64,000 nucleotides of DNA from Schumannella soli (GTDB lineage Bacteria > Actinomycetota > Actinomycetes > Actinomycetales > Microbacteriaceae). The translations under genes were made by a program, and so were the position numbers. The notes beneath the pieces were generated by a model. It did not search any database, had not been told where the DNA came from, and worked only from the letters and a program-made list of their open reading frames with translations. The stretch lies in contig NZ_VHQG01000002.1 in assembly GCF_006517435.1 (NCBI RefSeq), positions 1,134,799 through 1,198,798 of the forward strand. Reading direction: 5' to 3'. Of the stretch, positions 29,853-41,842 are shown one piece after another (position 1 is the stretch's first letter; the number at the start of each line of letters is the position of its first letter).

Positions 29853-30779
29853 GACCGCCCCCACGTCGAGCTGCGCGACGACCTCGGCGGCGGCACGGCC
29901 GACCTCGTCGTTGACGACCTCGACGTCGAACTCGCCGACCGCGGCGAGCTCGACCTTCGCGGTCTCGAGCCGACGCGCCTGCTCCTCCGAGCTCTCGGTG
30001 CCGCGGCCGATGAGGCGCCGCACGAGCTCCTCCCAGGTGGGCGGCGAGAGGAAGACCAGCAGCGCTTCCGGCATCGAGCGTTTGACGGCGCGGGCGCCCT
30101 GCAGGTCGATCTCCAGCAGCACGCTGCGCCCGGTGGCGAGGGCCGCATCGATCGGGCCGCGCGGCGTGCCGTAGCGCGAGGCGTTGTGCACGGTCGCCCA
30201 CTCGAGGAACTCGTCATCGGCGATCATCCGGTCGAAGTCGGCGTCGCTGACGAAGTAGTAGTGCTCGCCCTCGATCTCGCCGGGGCGCGGGGCGCGGGTG
30301 GTCGCCGACACGCTGAGCAGCACATCCGGGTACTGCTCGCGGATGTGGCGCGACACCGTGCCCTTGCCGACCGCGGTGGGTCCGGCGAGCACGACCAGGC
30401 GCCCGGTGCGCTGACCGAGTCCGCGGTCCTGCAGCCACGTGCGCAGCTTGGTGCGCTGACGCACGCCGAGGCCGCCGACGCGCTTCGAGGCGGCGATGCC
30501 GAGCTCGGCCATCGCACGGTCGGCGCGCAGCGGGCCGACGCTCGGGATGCTGGTGAGCAGCTCGCGCACGCGCAGGCTCGACTCGGGAATGCGGGCGTCG
30601 TCGCTGGCCCAGGCGGTCTCGGCGACCGCGAGCGGGCTGCGCCGGCGCTCGGCGACGTCGCGCTTGACGACGGCGCGCGCACGGCGGGCCGCGACGGCGG
30701 CGCGGGCCGCGGCGACGCGATCGACGTCGGGCGGGTTCGTGGAGCTGCCGCGCGGGGCCGCGGTCGCGTCGTCGCTCAT
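29850..30779 (-). CDS. gmk: mIHF-guanylate kinase fusion protein
   Basis: The C-terminal part (about residues 125-309) is guanylate kinase, which phosphorylates GMP to GDP. It has the P-loop GPTAVGKG (133-140), the GMP-binding [17 protein letters not shown] and LEIDLQGA motifs, and full family length. The N-terminal 120 residues match actinobacterial integration host factor (mIHF), with [21 protein letters not shown] and the [13 protein letters not shown] segment. That small protein binds the nucleoid DNA. In M. tuberculosis mihF (Rv1388) and gmk (Rv1389) are separate neighbours; here they are one continuous frame. No internal start with a ribosome binding site is obvious. The ATG overlaps pyrF by four bases, tying it to the pyr operon. 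Confidence 0.93.
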   Translation of the reverse strand: MSDDATAAPRGSSTNPPDVDRVAAARAAVAARRARAVVKRDVAERRRSPLAVAETAWASDDARIPESSLRVRELLTSIPSVGPLRADRAMAELGIAASKRVGGLGVRQRTKLRTWLQDRGLGQRTGRLVVLAGPTAVGKGTVSRHIREQYPDVLLSVSATTRAPRPGEIEGEHYYFVSDADFDRMIADDEFLEWATVHNASRYGTPRGPIDAALATGRSVLLEIDLQGARAVKRSMPEALLVFLSPPTWEELVRRLIGRGTESSEEQARRLETAKVELAAVGEFDVEVVNDEVGRAAAEVVAQLDVGAV

Positions 30780-31634
30780 CGGCCCAGCTCCGCGGTCGCC
30801 GCGACGAGACGGTCACCGAGCTCGGCGAGCGGACCCGCCAGCAGCTCGCGCGACGACGACGCGAGCACCTGCGGCGCCGCGACTCCGAAGATCGAGCGCA
30901 CGTCGCCGAGGCGGGCGCCCTGCGCGCCGAAGCCCGGAGCCAGGACGGGCACCCCGGCCAGGTCGGCGGGCTCGATGCCGTAGTCGAGCAGGCGGACCGT
31001 GGCGCCGATCACGACGCCGACGTCGCCGAGCGAGCCGCGCTCGACGGCGCCGCGCGCGTGAGCGGCGGCCTCGGCGACGTTCGCCGCGGCGAGCGTGCGT
31101 CCCCGGTGCTGACCGGTGCGCACGGTGGCGGTCTGCGCATCCCGCGCCTCGGGGTTGCTGGTCGCGGCGAGCACGAACACGCCGGCGCCCGACTCCCCCG
31201 CCCGTGCGATCGCACCGGAGAGCGAGCCGAAGCCGAGGTACGGGCTCAGGGTGACCGCGTCGGAGGCGAAGGGGGCGTCGGCATCCACCCAGGCGGCCGA
31301 GTAGCCGTCCATGGTCGAGCCGATGTCGCCGCGCTTCGTGTCGGCGATCACGATCAGGCCGGCCGCCCGCGCGGCGGCGAGCACCTCGGCGAGAGCCGCG
31401 AGCCCCGCCGCGCCGTGCCGCTCGAAGAGCGCCACCTGCGGCTTCACGATGGCGACCCGGCCGGTCGCGCCCTCGACCGCGCGCAGACCGAAGTCGCGCA
31501 CGCCGTCGGCGTCGTCGGCCAGATCCCAGCCGGCGAGCAGGGCCGGATGCGGGTCGATGCCGAAGCACAGCCCGGTGCTCGCCGCGATCGCCGCGGCGAG
31601 CCGGTCGCCGAAGCGACCCCGCTCAGCGAGAGCT

Positions 31635-31642
<8 letters not shown>
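30776..31642 (-). CDS. pyrF: Orotidine 5'-phosphate decarboxylase (type 2)
   Basis: PyrF converts orotidine monophosphate to UMP, the last step of the pathway. The 288-residue protein is of the type 2 subfamily found in actinobacteria. It has CFGIDPHP near residue 27, KPQVALFE, and the catalytic Lys-Asp network in [11 protein letters not shown]. It overlaps carB by eight bases with a GTG start and overlaps gmk by four. pyrD and pyrE are not in the window. Confidence 0.97.
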
Positions 31643-34945
<3,303 letters not shown>

Positions 34946-34946
<1 letters not shown>

Positions 34947-36109
34947 TACTGCTGGGCTCCCTGGCTGGCCTGGTGGGCGAGCACGAGCTCGCGGAAACGA
35001 TCGAAGAGGTAGTCGGAGTCGTGCGGGCCGGCCGCAGCCTCCGGGTGGTACTGCACCGAGAACGCGGGGATGTCGAGCGCGCGAAGGCCCTCGACGACCT
35101 GGTCGTTGAGGCCGACGTGGCTGACCTCGACGCGGCCGAAGCCGGCCGGGCTGTCATGCACGCCCTCGACCGGCGCATCCACGGCGAAGCCGTGGTTCTG
35201 CGACGTGATCTCGACCCGGCCGGTGGCCTTGTCGAGCACGGGCTGGTTGATGCCGCGGTGGCCGAAGGGCAGCTTGTAGGTGCCGAAGCCGAGCGCCCGG
35301 CCGAGCAGCTGGTTGCCGAAGCAGATTCCGAAGAACGGCAGCCCCTCGCTCAGCACGCCCTGCAGCAGCTCGACGTGCGTCTGCGACGCCGCGGGGTCGC
35401 CGGGGCCGTTCGAGTAGAAGACCGCGACGGGGTCGATCGCGAGCACCTCGGCGAGCGTCGACGACTGCGGCATGACGTGCACGTCGAAGCCACGCTCGGA
35501 GAGGCGGTTGACCGTGGCCTGCTTGACGCCGAGGTCGAGCACGGCGAGGGCGCCGAGGCTCGTCTCCCCCTCGGCGACGACGGCCGGGGTGACCTGGGTC
35601 TCGCTGACCGACACCTCGCCGGAGAGGTTGAGACCGCGCATGTCGCGGCCCGCGCGCACGGCGGCGAGCTGCTCTTCGGGGTCGAGCTTCGCGTCCTCCC
35701 CCGAGAACACGCCGGCGCGCAGGGCGCCGACCTCGCGGATGCGGCGGGTGAGGGCGCGGGTGTCGATGCCGGAGATGCCGACGATGCCGTCCTTGACGAG
35801 GTCGTCGTCGAGGCTGCGCGTGGCGCGGAAGTTCGACACGACGCGGCTGGGATCGCGCACGACGTAGCCGGCGACCCAGATGCGGCGCGACTCGAGATCC
35901 TCGTCGTTGACGCCGGTGTTGCCGATGTGCGGCGCCGTCTGCACCACGATCTGGCCGGCGTAGCTCGGGTCGGTCAGCGTCTCCTGGTAGCCGGTCATGC
36001 CGGTCGTGAAGACGGCCTCGCCCAGGGTGCGGCCTCGCGCGCCGTAGGCGCGGCCGGTGTAGCGGGTGCCGTCCTCGAGGACGAGGACGGCGGGGTCGGC
36101 GGAGGTCAT
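34946..36109 (-). CDS. carA: Carbamoyl phosphate synthase small subunit
   Basis: CarA is the glutaminase subunit that supplies ammonia to CarB. The 387-residue protein has the N-terminal domain with [14 protein letters not shown] and the class I glutaminase domain. The nucleophile is the Cys in [11 protein letters not shown], and His and Glu are in SVQYHPEA. The FGN in place of the more common LGH beside the nucleophile does not remove a catalytic residue. It overlaps the PH-like gene by four bases. Confidence 0.97.
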
Positions 36110-36672
36110 GCGGACTCCTTCGGGGCGGGGGCCGGTGCGGCGTCGGCGGGCTGCGCCTCGGCCGCCGTGTCGGCGGGGGTCGGAGCGTCGGCGAGAGCCG
36201 GCGCGAGTTCGTGGAGCGCGGCGAGCAGCGCAGACGGCTGCTCGGAGCGGAGGTAGGTGTCGACGTCGTCGCCCGCGAGCGTCCAGCCGAGCAGCACGAG
36301 ACCGTCGCGCTCGACGACGCGGTCGATCGTCCAGGTGGCGCGGCCGGCGCCGCGCAGCGTGTCGGCGGCGATCCAGCGGGCCGGCGATCCCGCCAGCTCG
36401 AGCAGAACGCCGCGCTCGTGCACCGTGACGACGCCGCGGGCGCGGAAGCCGAGCCCGGCGACGTGGATGCGGTCATAGGGGTCGCCGGCGCGGGTCGTCG
36501 CGACGTAGAGCAGGTCGTCGCGCAGCAGCGGCGCGCCGAGGTCGGCGGGAACCGGCTCGACGCTGTCGAGGCCGGCCTGGCCGCAGGCGCGGCGACGCCA
36601 GCCGAGGATGCCGAGCACGATCACCACGACGAAGCCGACGAGCACGATCGCCCAGATGAGCTCCCGGGTCAC
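36106..36672 (-). CDS. Membrane-anchored PH-like protein of the pyr operon
   Basis: This 188-residue protein has one N-terminal membrane helix (about 4-24) and then a beta-rich PH-like domain (about 45-140). It ends in a 35-residue Ala/Pro/Glu tail. Proteins of this kind lie between pyrC and carA in many actinobacteria, including M. tuberculosis Rv1382. The function is unknown. The GTG start overlaps pyrC by four bases (GTGA), which shows the long frame upstream is only a shadow of pyrC. Confidence 0.85.
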   Translation of the reverse strand: MTRELIWAIVLVGFVVVIVLGILGWRRRACGQAGLDSVEPVPADLGAPLLRDDLLYVATTRAGDPYDRIHVAGLGFRARGVVTVHERGVLLELAGSPARWIAADTLRGAGRATWTIDRVVERDGLVLLGWTLAGDDVDTYLRSEQPSALLAALHELAPALADAPTPADTAAEAQPADAAPAPAPKESA

Positions 36673-37979
36673 GCGGTCGCCACCTCCTCCGTCGGCAGCA
36701 GCGCGCCCTCGAGCACGGTCGGGCGCCCGTCGTGCACGACGGCCATCACACGACCCGGCAGCGAGCGGCCGAGGAACGGCGAGTTCACGCTCTTGCCGTG
36801 CAGTCGCGCGAGGTCGAAGTCGCCGCGCGCCGCCGCATCCACGAGCGTGATGTTCGCCGGGCTGCCGACCGCCAGCGGGGCGTCGTAGCCGGCCACGCGG
36901 CCGATGCGCGCGGGCGTCGTCGAGAGCACGCGGGCGACGCCGGCCCAGTCGAGCAGTCCGGTCTCGACCATCGACTCCTGCACGACGGCGAGGGCCGACT
37001 CGAGCCCGACCATGCCGACGGCGGCCTCCGGCCAGGCGCACTCCTTGGCCTCGACGGGATGCGGGGCGTGGTCGGTCGCGACGACGTCGATTGTGCCGTC
37101 GGCGAGGGCGGCGCGCAGGGCGAGCACATCCTCTTCGCGACGCAGCGGCGGGTTGACCTTGTACCGCGGGTCGTAGGTGGCGGCCAGCTGCTCGGTCAGC
37201 AGCAGGTGGTGCGGCGTGACCTCGGCGGTCACGTCGATGCCGCGGGCCTTCGCCCAGCGCACGATATCGACGCTGCCGGCCGTCGAGACGTGGCAGATGT
37301 GCAGGCGCGCGCCCACGTGCTGGGCGAGCAGCACGTCGCGGGCGATGATCGACTCCTCGGCGACGGCCGGCCAGCCGGCCAGGCCGAGCTCGCTGCTCAG
37401 CGCGCCCTCGTTCATCTGGGCGCCCTCGGTGAGCCGCGGCTCCTGGGCGTGCTGCGCGACGACGCCGTCGAAGGTCTTCACGTACTCGAGCGCGCGGCGC
37501 AGCAGCAGCGCATCCGAGACGCACTTGCCGTCGTCGCTGAACACGCGCACGGCGGCCCGCGATCCGGCCATCGCGCCGATCTCGCTGAGGCGCTCCCCCG
37601 CGAGTCCGACCGTGACGGCGCCGACCGGACGCACCGTGGCGTAGCCGTGCTGGGCGCCGAGCGAGGCGACCTGCTCGACGACGCCGGCCGTGTCCTGCAC
37701 GGGCTGCGTGTTGGCCATGGCGTGCACGACCGTGAAGCCGCCGGCCGCGGCCGCGCGGGTTCCGGTCAGCACGGTCTCGCTCTGCTCGGAGCCGGGCTCG
37801 CGCAGGTGGGTGTGCAGGTCGACGAGACCGGGCAGGGCCTGCAGCCCGTCGGAGTCGATCACGCGGGCGCCGTCGGCGGCGAGGCCGGAACCCGACTCGA
37901 CGATCACGCCGTCGCGCACGCGCAGATCGGCGCGCGAGCCGTCGAGCAGAGTGGCAGCGGTGATGAGGAGATGCGTCAT
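36669..37979 (-). CDS. pyrC: Dihydroorotase
   Basis: PyrC cyclises carbamoyl aspartate to dihydroorotate. The 436-residue protein is a class I dihydroorotase. It has the metal-binding [10 protein letters not shown] near residue 53, [21 protein letters not shown] and the catalytic Asp in ATDHAPH. It overlaps pyrB by four bases upstream and the PH-like gene by four downstream. Confidence 0.97.
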   Translation of the reverse strand: MTHLLITAATLLDGSRADLRVRDGVIVESGSGLAADGARVIDSDGLQALPGLVDLHTHLREPGSEQSETVLTGTRAAAAGGFTVVHAMANTQPVQDTAGVVEQVASLGAQHGYATVRPVGAVTVGLAGERLSEIGAMAGSRAAVRVFSDDGKCVSDALLLRRALEYVKTFDGVVAQHAQEPRLTEGAQMNEGALSSELGLAGWPAVAEESIIARDVLLAQHVGARLHICHVSTAGSVDIVRWAKARGIDVTAEVTPHHLLLTEQLAATYDPRYKVNPPLRREEDVLALRAALADGTIDVVATDHAPHPVEAKECAWPEAAVGMVGLESALAVVQESMVETGLLDWAGVARVLSTTPARIGRVAGYDAPLAVGSPANITLVDAAARGDFDLARLHGKSVNSPFLGRSLPGRVMAVVHDGRPTVLEGALLPTEEVATA

Positions 37980-38929
37980 GCGTCCGTCCCGTCGTTTCCC
38001 GAGAGCACCAGGTAGAGCACCGCCATCCGTATCGACACCCCGTTCGTGACCTGGTCGAGCACGACCGAGCGGGCCGAGTCGGCCGCGGCCGAGCTGATCT
38101 CGAGGCCGCGGTTCATGGGACCGGGGTGCAGCACCATCGTATCCGCGTCGAGACGGGCGAAGCGCTCCGCCGAGAGCCCCCACTCGCGCGCGTACTCGCG
38201 CTCGTTGGGGAAGAAGCCGCTCGTCATGCGCTCGGCCTGGACGCGCAGCATCATGAGCGCGTCCGGCTTGGCCGCGATCGCGGCATCGAGGTCGTGGCTC
38301 GCGGTCACCGGCCAGGAGTCGATCGCGCCGGGCAGCAGCGTCGCCGGGGCGACCAGCGAGACCTCCGCGCCGAGGGTCGTGAGCAGCCACACGTTCGAGC
38401 GGGCGACACGCGAGTGCACGATGTCGCCGACGATCGTGACACGCACGCCGTCGAGGTCGCGGCCGCGTGATGCGGCGCCGTGCAGGCGCTTGCGGATCGA
38501 GTAGGCGTCGAGCAGCCCCTGCGTCGGGTGCTCGTGGGTGCCGTCGCCGGCGTTGACGACGGCCGCGTCGATCCAGCCGCTGCCGGCGAGCGTCGCGGCG
38601 GCGCCGGACGCCGAGTGCCGCAGCACCACCGCATCCATGCCCATCGCGGCGATCGTCTGCGCCGTGTCCTTGAGGCTCTCGCCCTTCGACACGCTCGAGC
38701 CCTTCGCACTGAAGGTGATGACCTCGGCGCTGAGCCGCTTCGCGGCGGCCTCGAACGACAGGCGGGTGCGGGTCGAGTCCTCGAAGAACAGGTTGGCCAC
38801 GGTCTTGCCGCGCAGCGTCGGCAGCTTCGGCACGGCGCGCTGGGCGACGTCGGCCATGTCCTCGGCGATGTCGAGGATGCGCACCGCGGTGGTGCGGTCG
38901 AGGTCGCGCGTCGAGAGGAGGTGCCTCAT
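37976..38929 (-). CDS. pyrB: Aspartate carbamoyltransferase catalytic subunit
   Basis: PyrB joins carbamoyl phosphate and aspartate. The 317-residue protein has the carbamoyl phosphate loop [13 protein letters not shown] at about residue 51, KGESLKDT, the [10 protein letters not shown] motif and the C-terminal HPGPMNRG. No pyrI regulatory subunit is encoded nearby, so control is expected at the level of PyrR. It overlaps pyrR by four bases. Confidence 0.97.
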   Translation of the reverse strand: MRHLLSTRDLDRTTAVRILDIAEDMADVAQRAVPKLPTLRGKTVANLFFEDSTRTRLSFEAAAKRLSAEVITFSAKGSSVSKGESLKDTAQTIAAMGMDAVVLRHSASGAAATLAGSGWIDAAVVNAGDGTHEHPTQGLLDAYSIRKRLHGAASRGRDLDGVRVTIVGDIVHSRVARSNVWLLTTLGAEVSLVAPATLLPGAIDSWPVTASHDLDAAIAAKPDALMMLRVQAERMTSGFFPNEREYAREWGLSAERFARLDADTMVLHPGPMNRGLEISSAAADSARSVVLDQVTNGVSIRMAVLYLVLSGNDGTDA

Positions 38930-39483
38930 GCCGCGCCTCCCGGGTGCTCGGTTCCGCCGTCGATCTCGACGGCGTCCTCGCCGTCGATCTCGGCCAGGCG
39001 CACGTTGACGCGCTCGGCGGCCGCGCTCGGCAGGTTCTTGCCCACGAAGTCGGCGCGGATCGGCAGCTCGCGGTGGCCGCGGTCGACCAGCGCCGCCAGG
39101 CGCACGGCGCGCGGCCGGCCGAGATCGCCGATCGCGTCGAGCGCGGCGCGGATCGTGCGGCCCGAGTAGAGGACGTCGTCGACCAGCACGACCGTGCGGC
39201 CGTCGATCCCCGACTCGGGGATGCGCGTCGGGCGCGGCGTGCGCGTCGGGTGGCGATCGAGGTCGTCGCGGTACATCGTCACATCGAGCGCGCCGACGGG
39301 GATGTCGCGCTGCTCGAGCGAGCCGATGATGCCGGCGATGCGCTCGGCGAGCATGACACCCCGGGTCGGGATGCCGAGGAGGACGAGATCGTCGGATCCG
39401 CGATTGCTCTCGAGGATCTCGTGCGAGATGCGGGTCAGAGCCCGCTGAATGTCAGCCTGCTGCAGCACGAGGCGCACAGCCAT
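38926..39483 (-). CDS. pyrR: PyrR bifunctional regulator / uracil phosphoribosyltransferase
   Basis: PyrR binds pyr mRNA when UMP or UTP is high and represses the operon; it can also make UMP from uracil and PRPP. The 185-residue protein has the phosphoribosyltransferase fold with the PRPP loop [13 protein letters not shown] at 98-110. The basic RNA-binding region includes [18 protein letters not shown]. It is the first gene of the operon. Its ribosome binding site is enclosed by a PyrR-type hairpin, so it should repress its own translation and, through overlaps, that of pyrB and pyrC. Confidence 0.97.
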   Translation of the reverse strand: MAVRLVLQQADIQRALTRISHEILESNRGSDDLVLLGIPTRGVMLAERIAGIIGSLEQRDIPVGALDVTMYRDDLDRHPTRTPRPTRIPESGIDGRTVVLVDDVLYSGRTIRAALDAIGDLGRPRAVRLAALVDRGHRELPIRADFVGKNLPSAAAERVNVRLAEIDGEDAVEIDGGTEHPGGAA

Positions 39484-39487
39484 CCTG

Positions 39488-39515
39488 ACCTCCTTCCCCG
39501 CCTCTCTGGACGGAA
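39488..39515 (-). promoter_or_regulatory. PyrR-binding hairpin over the pyrR ribosome binding site
   Basis: The minus strand reads GTCCAGAGAGGCGGGGAAGG, matching the CCAGAGAGGC core of Bacillus PyrR binding loops. It can fold as TTCCG-U-CC / AGAGA loop / GG-C-GGGGAA with the typical bulged U. The 3' side runs into GGAGG, 5 nt before the pyrR ATG. PyrR binding would hide the ribosome binding site, the translational mode described for mycobacteria. There is no terminator after it. Confidence 0.8.
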
Positions 39516-39541
39516 TTTAAAGGATGTCGAAACCGCCGACG

Positions 39542-39547
39542 AGCCTA
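39542..39547 (-). promoter_or_regulatory. -10 box of the pyr operon (TAGGCT)
   Basis: TAGGCT on the minus strand fits TANNNT. TCGAGG lies 17 nt upstream as a weak -35. Transcription would begin near 39535, which leaves a leader of about 50 nt containing the PyrR hairpin. Confidence 0.5.
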
Positions 39548-39571
39548 GCAGTCGCACGGCGCGGCCTCGAC

Positions 39572-39606
39572 CTGACACGGATTCGCGACACAGCGCCTAG
39601 TGTCAG
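39572..39606. promoter_or_regulatory. Inverted repeat CTGACAC-N21-GTGTCAG, candidate MarR operator
   Basis: The 7-bp arms lie at 39572-39578 and 39600-39606 in the space between the divergent pyrR and marR genes. The right arm overlaps the TAGTGT -10 box of marR, and the left arm lies just upstream of the pyr -35 region. The layout suggests autoregulation by the MarR protein. Confidence 0.4.
39598..39603 (+). promoter_or_regulatory. -10 box of the marR-family gene (TAGTGT)
   Basis: TAGTGT fits TANNNT and predicts a start near 39610, with a leader of about 54 nt. No -35 box at correct spacing is clear; a CTGACA lies 20 nt upstream. Confidence 0.4.
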
Positions 39607-39663
39607 ACCAGGGACGCCGCAGCGGGGGCCGCGGGCGTCGGCGGAGCAGCTCAGGGGAGAGCG

Positions 39664-40107
39664 ATGAGCACCATCACAGCGGGATATCCGGTCGGCGACG
39701 ACATCGAGGTCGCGCACGCGCTCGCCCTCGCGGTCGGCCGCGTCAACCGGCGCATGCAGCGCGCCGGCGGATCCCTCAACCACGCGCATCTCTCGGCGAT
39801 GGCGACGCTGCTGCGCGACGGGCCGCTGCGCCTCGGCGAGCTCGCCGGGCGCGAGCAGGTCTCGGCGCCGTCGATGACCCGCACCGTGACCGAGCTCGAG
39901 TCGCGACAGCTCGTTCAGCGTCGCCCCGACCTGCGCGACGGGCGCTCGGTCATCGTCGAGATCACCGAGCACGGCGCGCAGACCGTGCAGCGGGCGCGCA
40001 GCGAGCGCGCGGGCATCCTCGCCGACCTGCTCGATCGGCTGGATGCGGATCAGCTGCGGGCGCTCACGCGCGCCCTGCCGGCACTGCAGCGGCTCGCCGA
40101 GCTCTGA
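39664..40107 (+). CDS. MarR-family transcriptional regulator
   Basis: This 147-residue winged-helix protein has the MarR layout. A dimerising helix (about 10-35) is followed by the recognition region LGELAGREQVSAPSMTRTVTELESRQLVQR, the wing RRPDLRDGRSVIVEIT and a C-terminal dimerisation helix. There is a good ribosome binding site (AGGGGAG). MarR proteins usually control a neighbouring efflux or redox gene and respond to a small ligand. Here the divergent neighbour is the pyr operon and the convergent one is nusB, so the target is unknown and it may be an orphan. Confidence 0.93.
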   Translation: MSTITAGYPVGDDIEVAHALALAVGRVNRRMQRAGGSLNHAHLSAMATLLRDGPLRLGELAGREQVSAPSMTRTVTELESRQLVQRRPDLRDGRSVIVEITEHGAQTVQRARSERAGILADLLDRLDADQLRALTRALPALQRLAEL

Positions 40108-40128
40108 GGCCGGGGCCCGGAACGACGA

Positions 40129-40163
40129 CGCCCGCCCCGCCGGACGGATCCGGGAAGCGGGCG
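40129..40163. terminator. Hairpin between convergent marR and nusB genes
   Basis: CGCCCGC (40129-40135) and GCGGGCG (40157-40163) can pair around an inner region that holds CCGGA...TCCGG. It lies between the marR-type stop (40107) and the nusB stop (40202) and could serve both. The structure is imperfect and lacks a T-run. Confidence 0.4.
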
Positions 40164-40201
40164 AGGTCGAGGCGCACGCCGACCGCGGCGGCCTCCGGCG
40201 A

Positions 40202-40663
40202 TCAGGCCTGGTCGTCGCCGACCGGCAGCTCGATGTGCGGCGCGGCCTCCGGCTTCGGCAGACGCGCGATCGCGGCCAGCAGCCCGTTGAGGAACCCGGC
40301 GGAGTCGTCGGTGCTGTGCACGGTGGCCGACTCCACGGCCTCCGAGATCGCGACCGCGTCGGGCACCTCGGCGTTGTAGAGGATCTCCCACACGCCGACG
40401 CGCGCGATCGCGCGGTCGAGCACCGGCATCCGCTCGAGCGTCCAGCCCTGGGCGTTCTCGCCGATCAGGCGGTCGATCGCGGCCTGGTTGTCGGCGACGC
40501 CCTCGACGATCTGGCGGGCGTACTCCCACGAGGCGCGACGGTCGGGCTCGTCGAGCGCGCGCGTCGCCTCCTCGCCGAGCAGCTGCCAGATCGGCAGCTC
40601 GCGCAGGTCGGCGCCGTAGAGGATGTCGACCGCGCGCTTGCGGGCCTTGCTGCGGGCGCTCAC
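40202..40663 (-). CDS. nusB: Transcription antitermination factor NusB
   Basis: NusB binds boxA RNA with S10 and supports antitermination on rRNA operons. The 153-residue all-helical protein has [14 protein letters not shown] at the N-terminus, and [16 protein letters not shown] and [23 protein letters not shown] in the core, all typical. The GTG start overlaps the efp stop by four bases. It is the last gene of the aro-efp-nusB run. Confidence 0.96.
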   Translation of the reverse strand: MSARSKARKRAVDILYGADLRELPIWQLLGEEATRALDEPDRRASWEYARQIVEGVADNQAAIDRLIGENAQGWTLERMPVLDRAIARVGVWEILYNAEVPDAVAISEAVESATVHSTDDSAGFLNGLLAAIARLPKPEAAPHIELPVGDDQA

Positions 40664-41223
40664 TCGGTGACGCGACCCAGGTAGTCGCCGTTGCGGGTGT
40701 CGACCTTGACCTTGGTGCCGGAGTTGAGGAACAGCGGAACCTGGATCTCGTGGCCGGTCTCGAGGGTCGCGGGCTTGGTGCCGGCGCTCGAGCGGTCGCC
40801 CTGCAGGCCGGGCTCGGTGTAGGTGACCTCGAGCACGACCGAGGCGGGCAGCTCGATGTAGAGCGGCGAGCCCTCGTTGCTGGCGACCGTGACGGTCTGG
40901 TTCTCGAGCATGTAGTTGGCGGCGTCGCCGACCGTGGCGGCCGGGATGGTGATCTGGTCGTAGTCGCTCAGATCCATGAAGACGAAGTCGGCGCCGTCCT
41001 TGTACAGGTACTGGAAGTCGCGGCGGTCGATCGTCGAGAAGTCGATCTTGGTGCCGGCGTTGAAGGTGCGGTCGACGACCTTGCCGCTGAGCGCGTTCTT
41101 CAGCTTGGTGCGCACGAAGGCGCCGCCCTTGCCCGGCTTGACGTGCTGGAACTCGATCACGCTCCACAGCTGGCCGTCGATGTTGAGGACGCTGCCGTTC
41201 TTGATGTCGTTCGTGGTAGCCAT
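40660..41223 (-). CDS. efp: Translation elongation factor P
   Basis: EF-P rescues ribosomes stalled at consecutive prolines. The 187-residue three-domain protein has the tip loop [11 protein letters not shown] with Lys32, the position modified in many bacteria. No modification gene (epmA, ymfI or earP) is in the window. The C-terminal OB domain ends with [28 protein letters not shown] -10 box upstream suggests it starts its own transcript with nusB. Confidence 0.97.
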   Translation of the reverse strand: MATTNDIKNGSVLNIDGQLWSVIEFQHVKPGKGGAFVRTKLKNALSGKVVDRTFNAGTKIDFSTIDRRDFQYLYKDGADFVFMDLSDYDQITIPAATVGDAANYMLENQTVTVASNEGSPLYIELPASVVLEVTYTEPGLQGDRSSAGTKPATLETGHEIQVPLFLNSGTKVKVDTRNGDYLGRVTE

Positions 41224-41290
41224 GGTGTGGGTTCTCCAGTCGGTTCCGTCGCGGGGCGCCCGTGCGGTGAGCCGGGGAATCGCCCGGACG

Positions 41291-41296
41291 ATCTTA
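41291..41296 (-). promoter_or_regulatory. -10 box of efp-nusB (extended TG-TAAGAT)
   Basis: TAAGAT on the minus strand is preceded by TG with a 0-nt gap and fits TANNNT. It lies in the 156-nt gap between aroQ and efp, giving a leader of about 60 nt. The rest of the gap shows no other recognisable element. Confidence 0.5.
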
Positions 41297-41379
41297 CAGT
41301 CCAGGCCGCCCGCGCCCTCTCCGGCCGCACTCGGGCCGATCTCCGTCGACGCGGACGGCGCCGATCGCGGGGACGCGCG

Positions 41380-41817
41380 TCAGGCCGCCGCGCCGATCGC
41401 CCGCAGCGCGAGCGTGTAGCTGTCGAAGCCGAACCCGGCGATGACGCCGGTCGCGATGCCGGAGACGACCGAGCGGTGCCGGAACTCCTCGCGCGCGTGC
41501 GGATTCGAGATGTGCACCTCGACGAGCTTCTGCCCGGCCTTGGTCACGAGCGCGGCCGCATCCCGCAGCCCGTAGCTGTAGTGCGTGAACGCGGCGGGGT
41601 TGAGGATGACGTCGTTCTGCGCATCCACCGCCTCGTGCAGCCAGTGGATGAGCTCGCCCTCGTCGTCGGTCTGGCGCAGGTCGATCTCGACGCCGTCGGC
41701 GGCGATTCCGGTCAGCAGCACGCGCAGCGCCGAGAGGTCCTGGTCGCCGTAGACGTCGGGCTCGCGGCTGCCGAGGCGGCCGAGGTTCGGTCCGTTGAGC
41801 ACGAGCACGCGGGTCAT
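41380..41817 (-). CDS. aroQ: 3-dehydroquinate dehydratase, type II
   Basis: AroQ dehydrates 3-dehydroquinate to 3-dehydroshikimate, step three of the shikimate pathway. The 145-residue dodecamer-type enzyme has LNGPNLGRLGSREPDVYG with the catalytic Tyr, NPAAFTHYS and the EVHISNPHAREEFR segment with the catalytic His. It follows aroB by 25 nt as the last aro gene. Confidence 0.97.
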   Translation of the reverse strand: MTRVLVLNGPNLGRLGSREPDVYGDQDLSALRVLLTGIAADGVEIDLRQTDDEGELIHWLHEAVDAQNDVILNPAAFTHYSYGLRDAAALVTKAGQKLVEVHISNPHAREEFRHRSVVSGIATGVIAGFGFDSYTLALRAIGAAA

Positions 41818-41842
41818 GGGGTCAACCGTAGCGACAGCCGGC

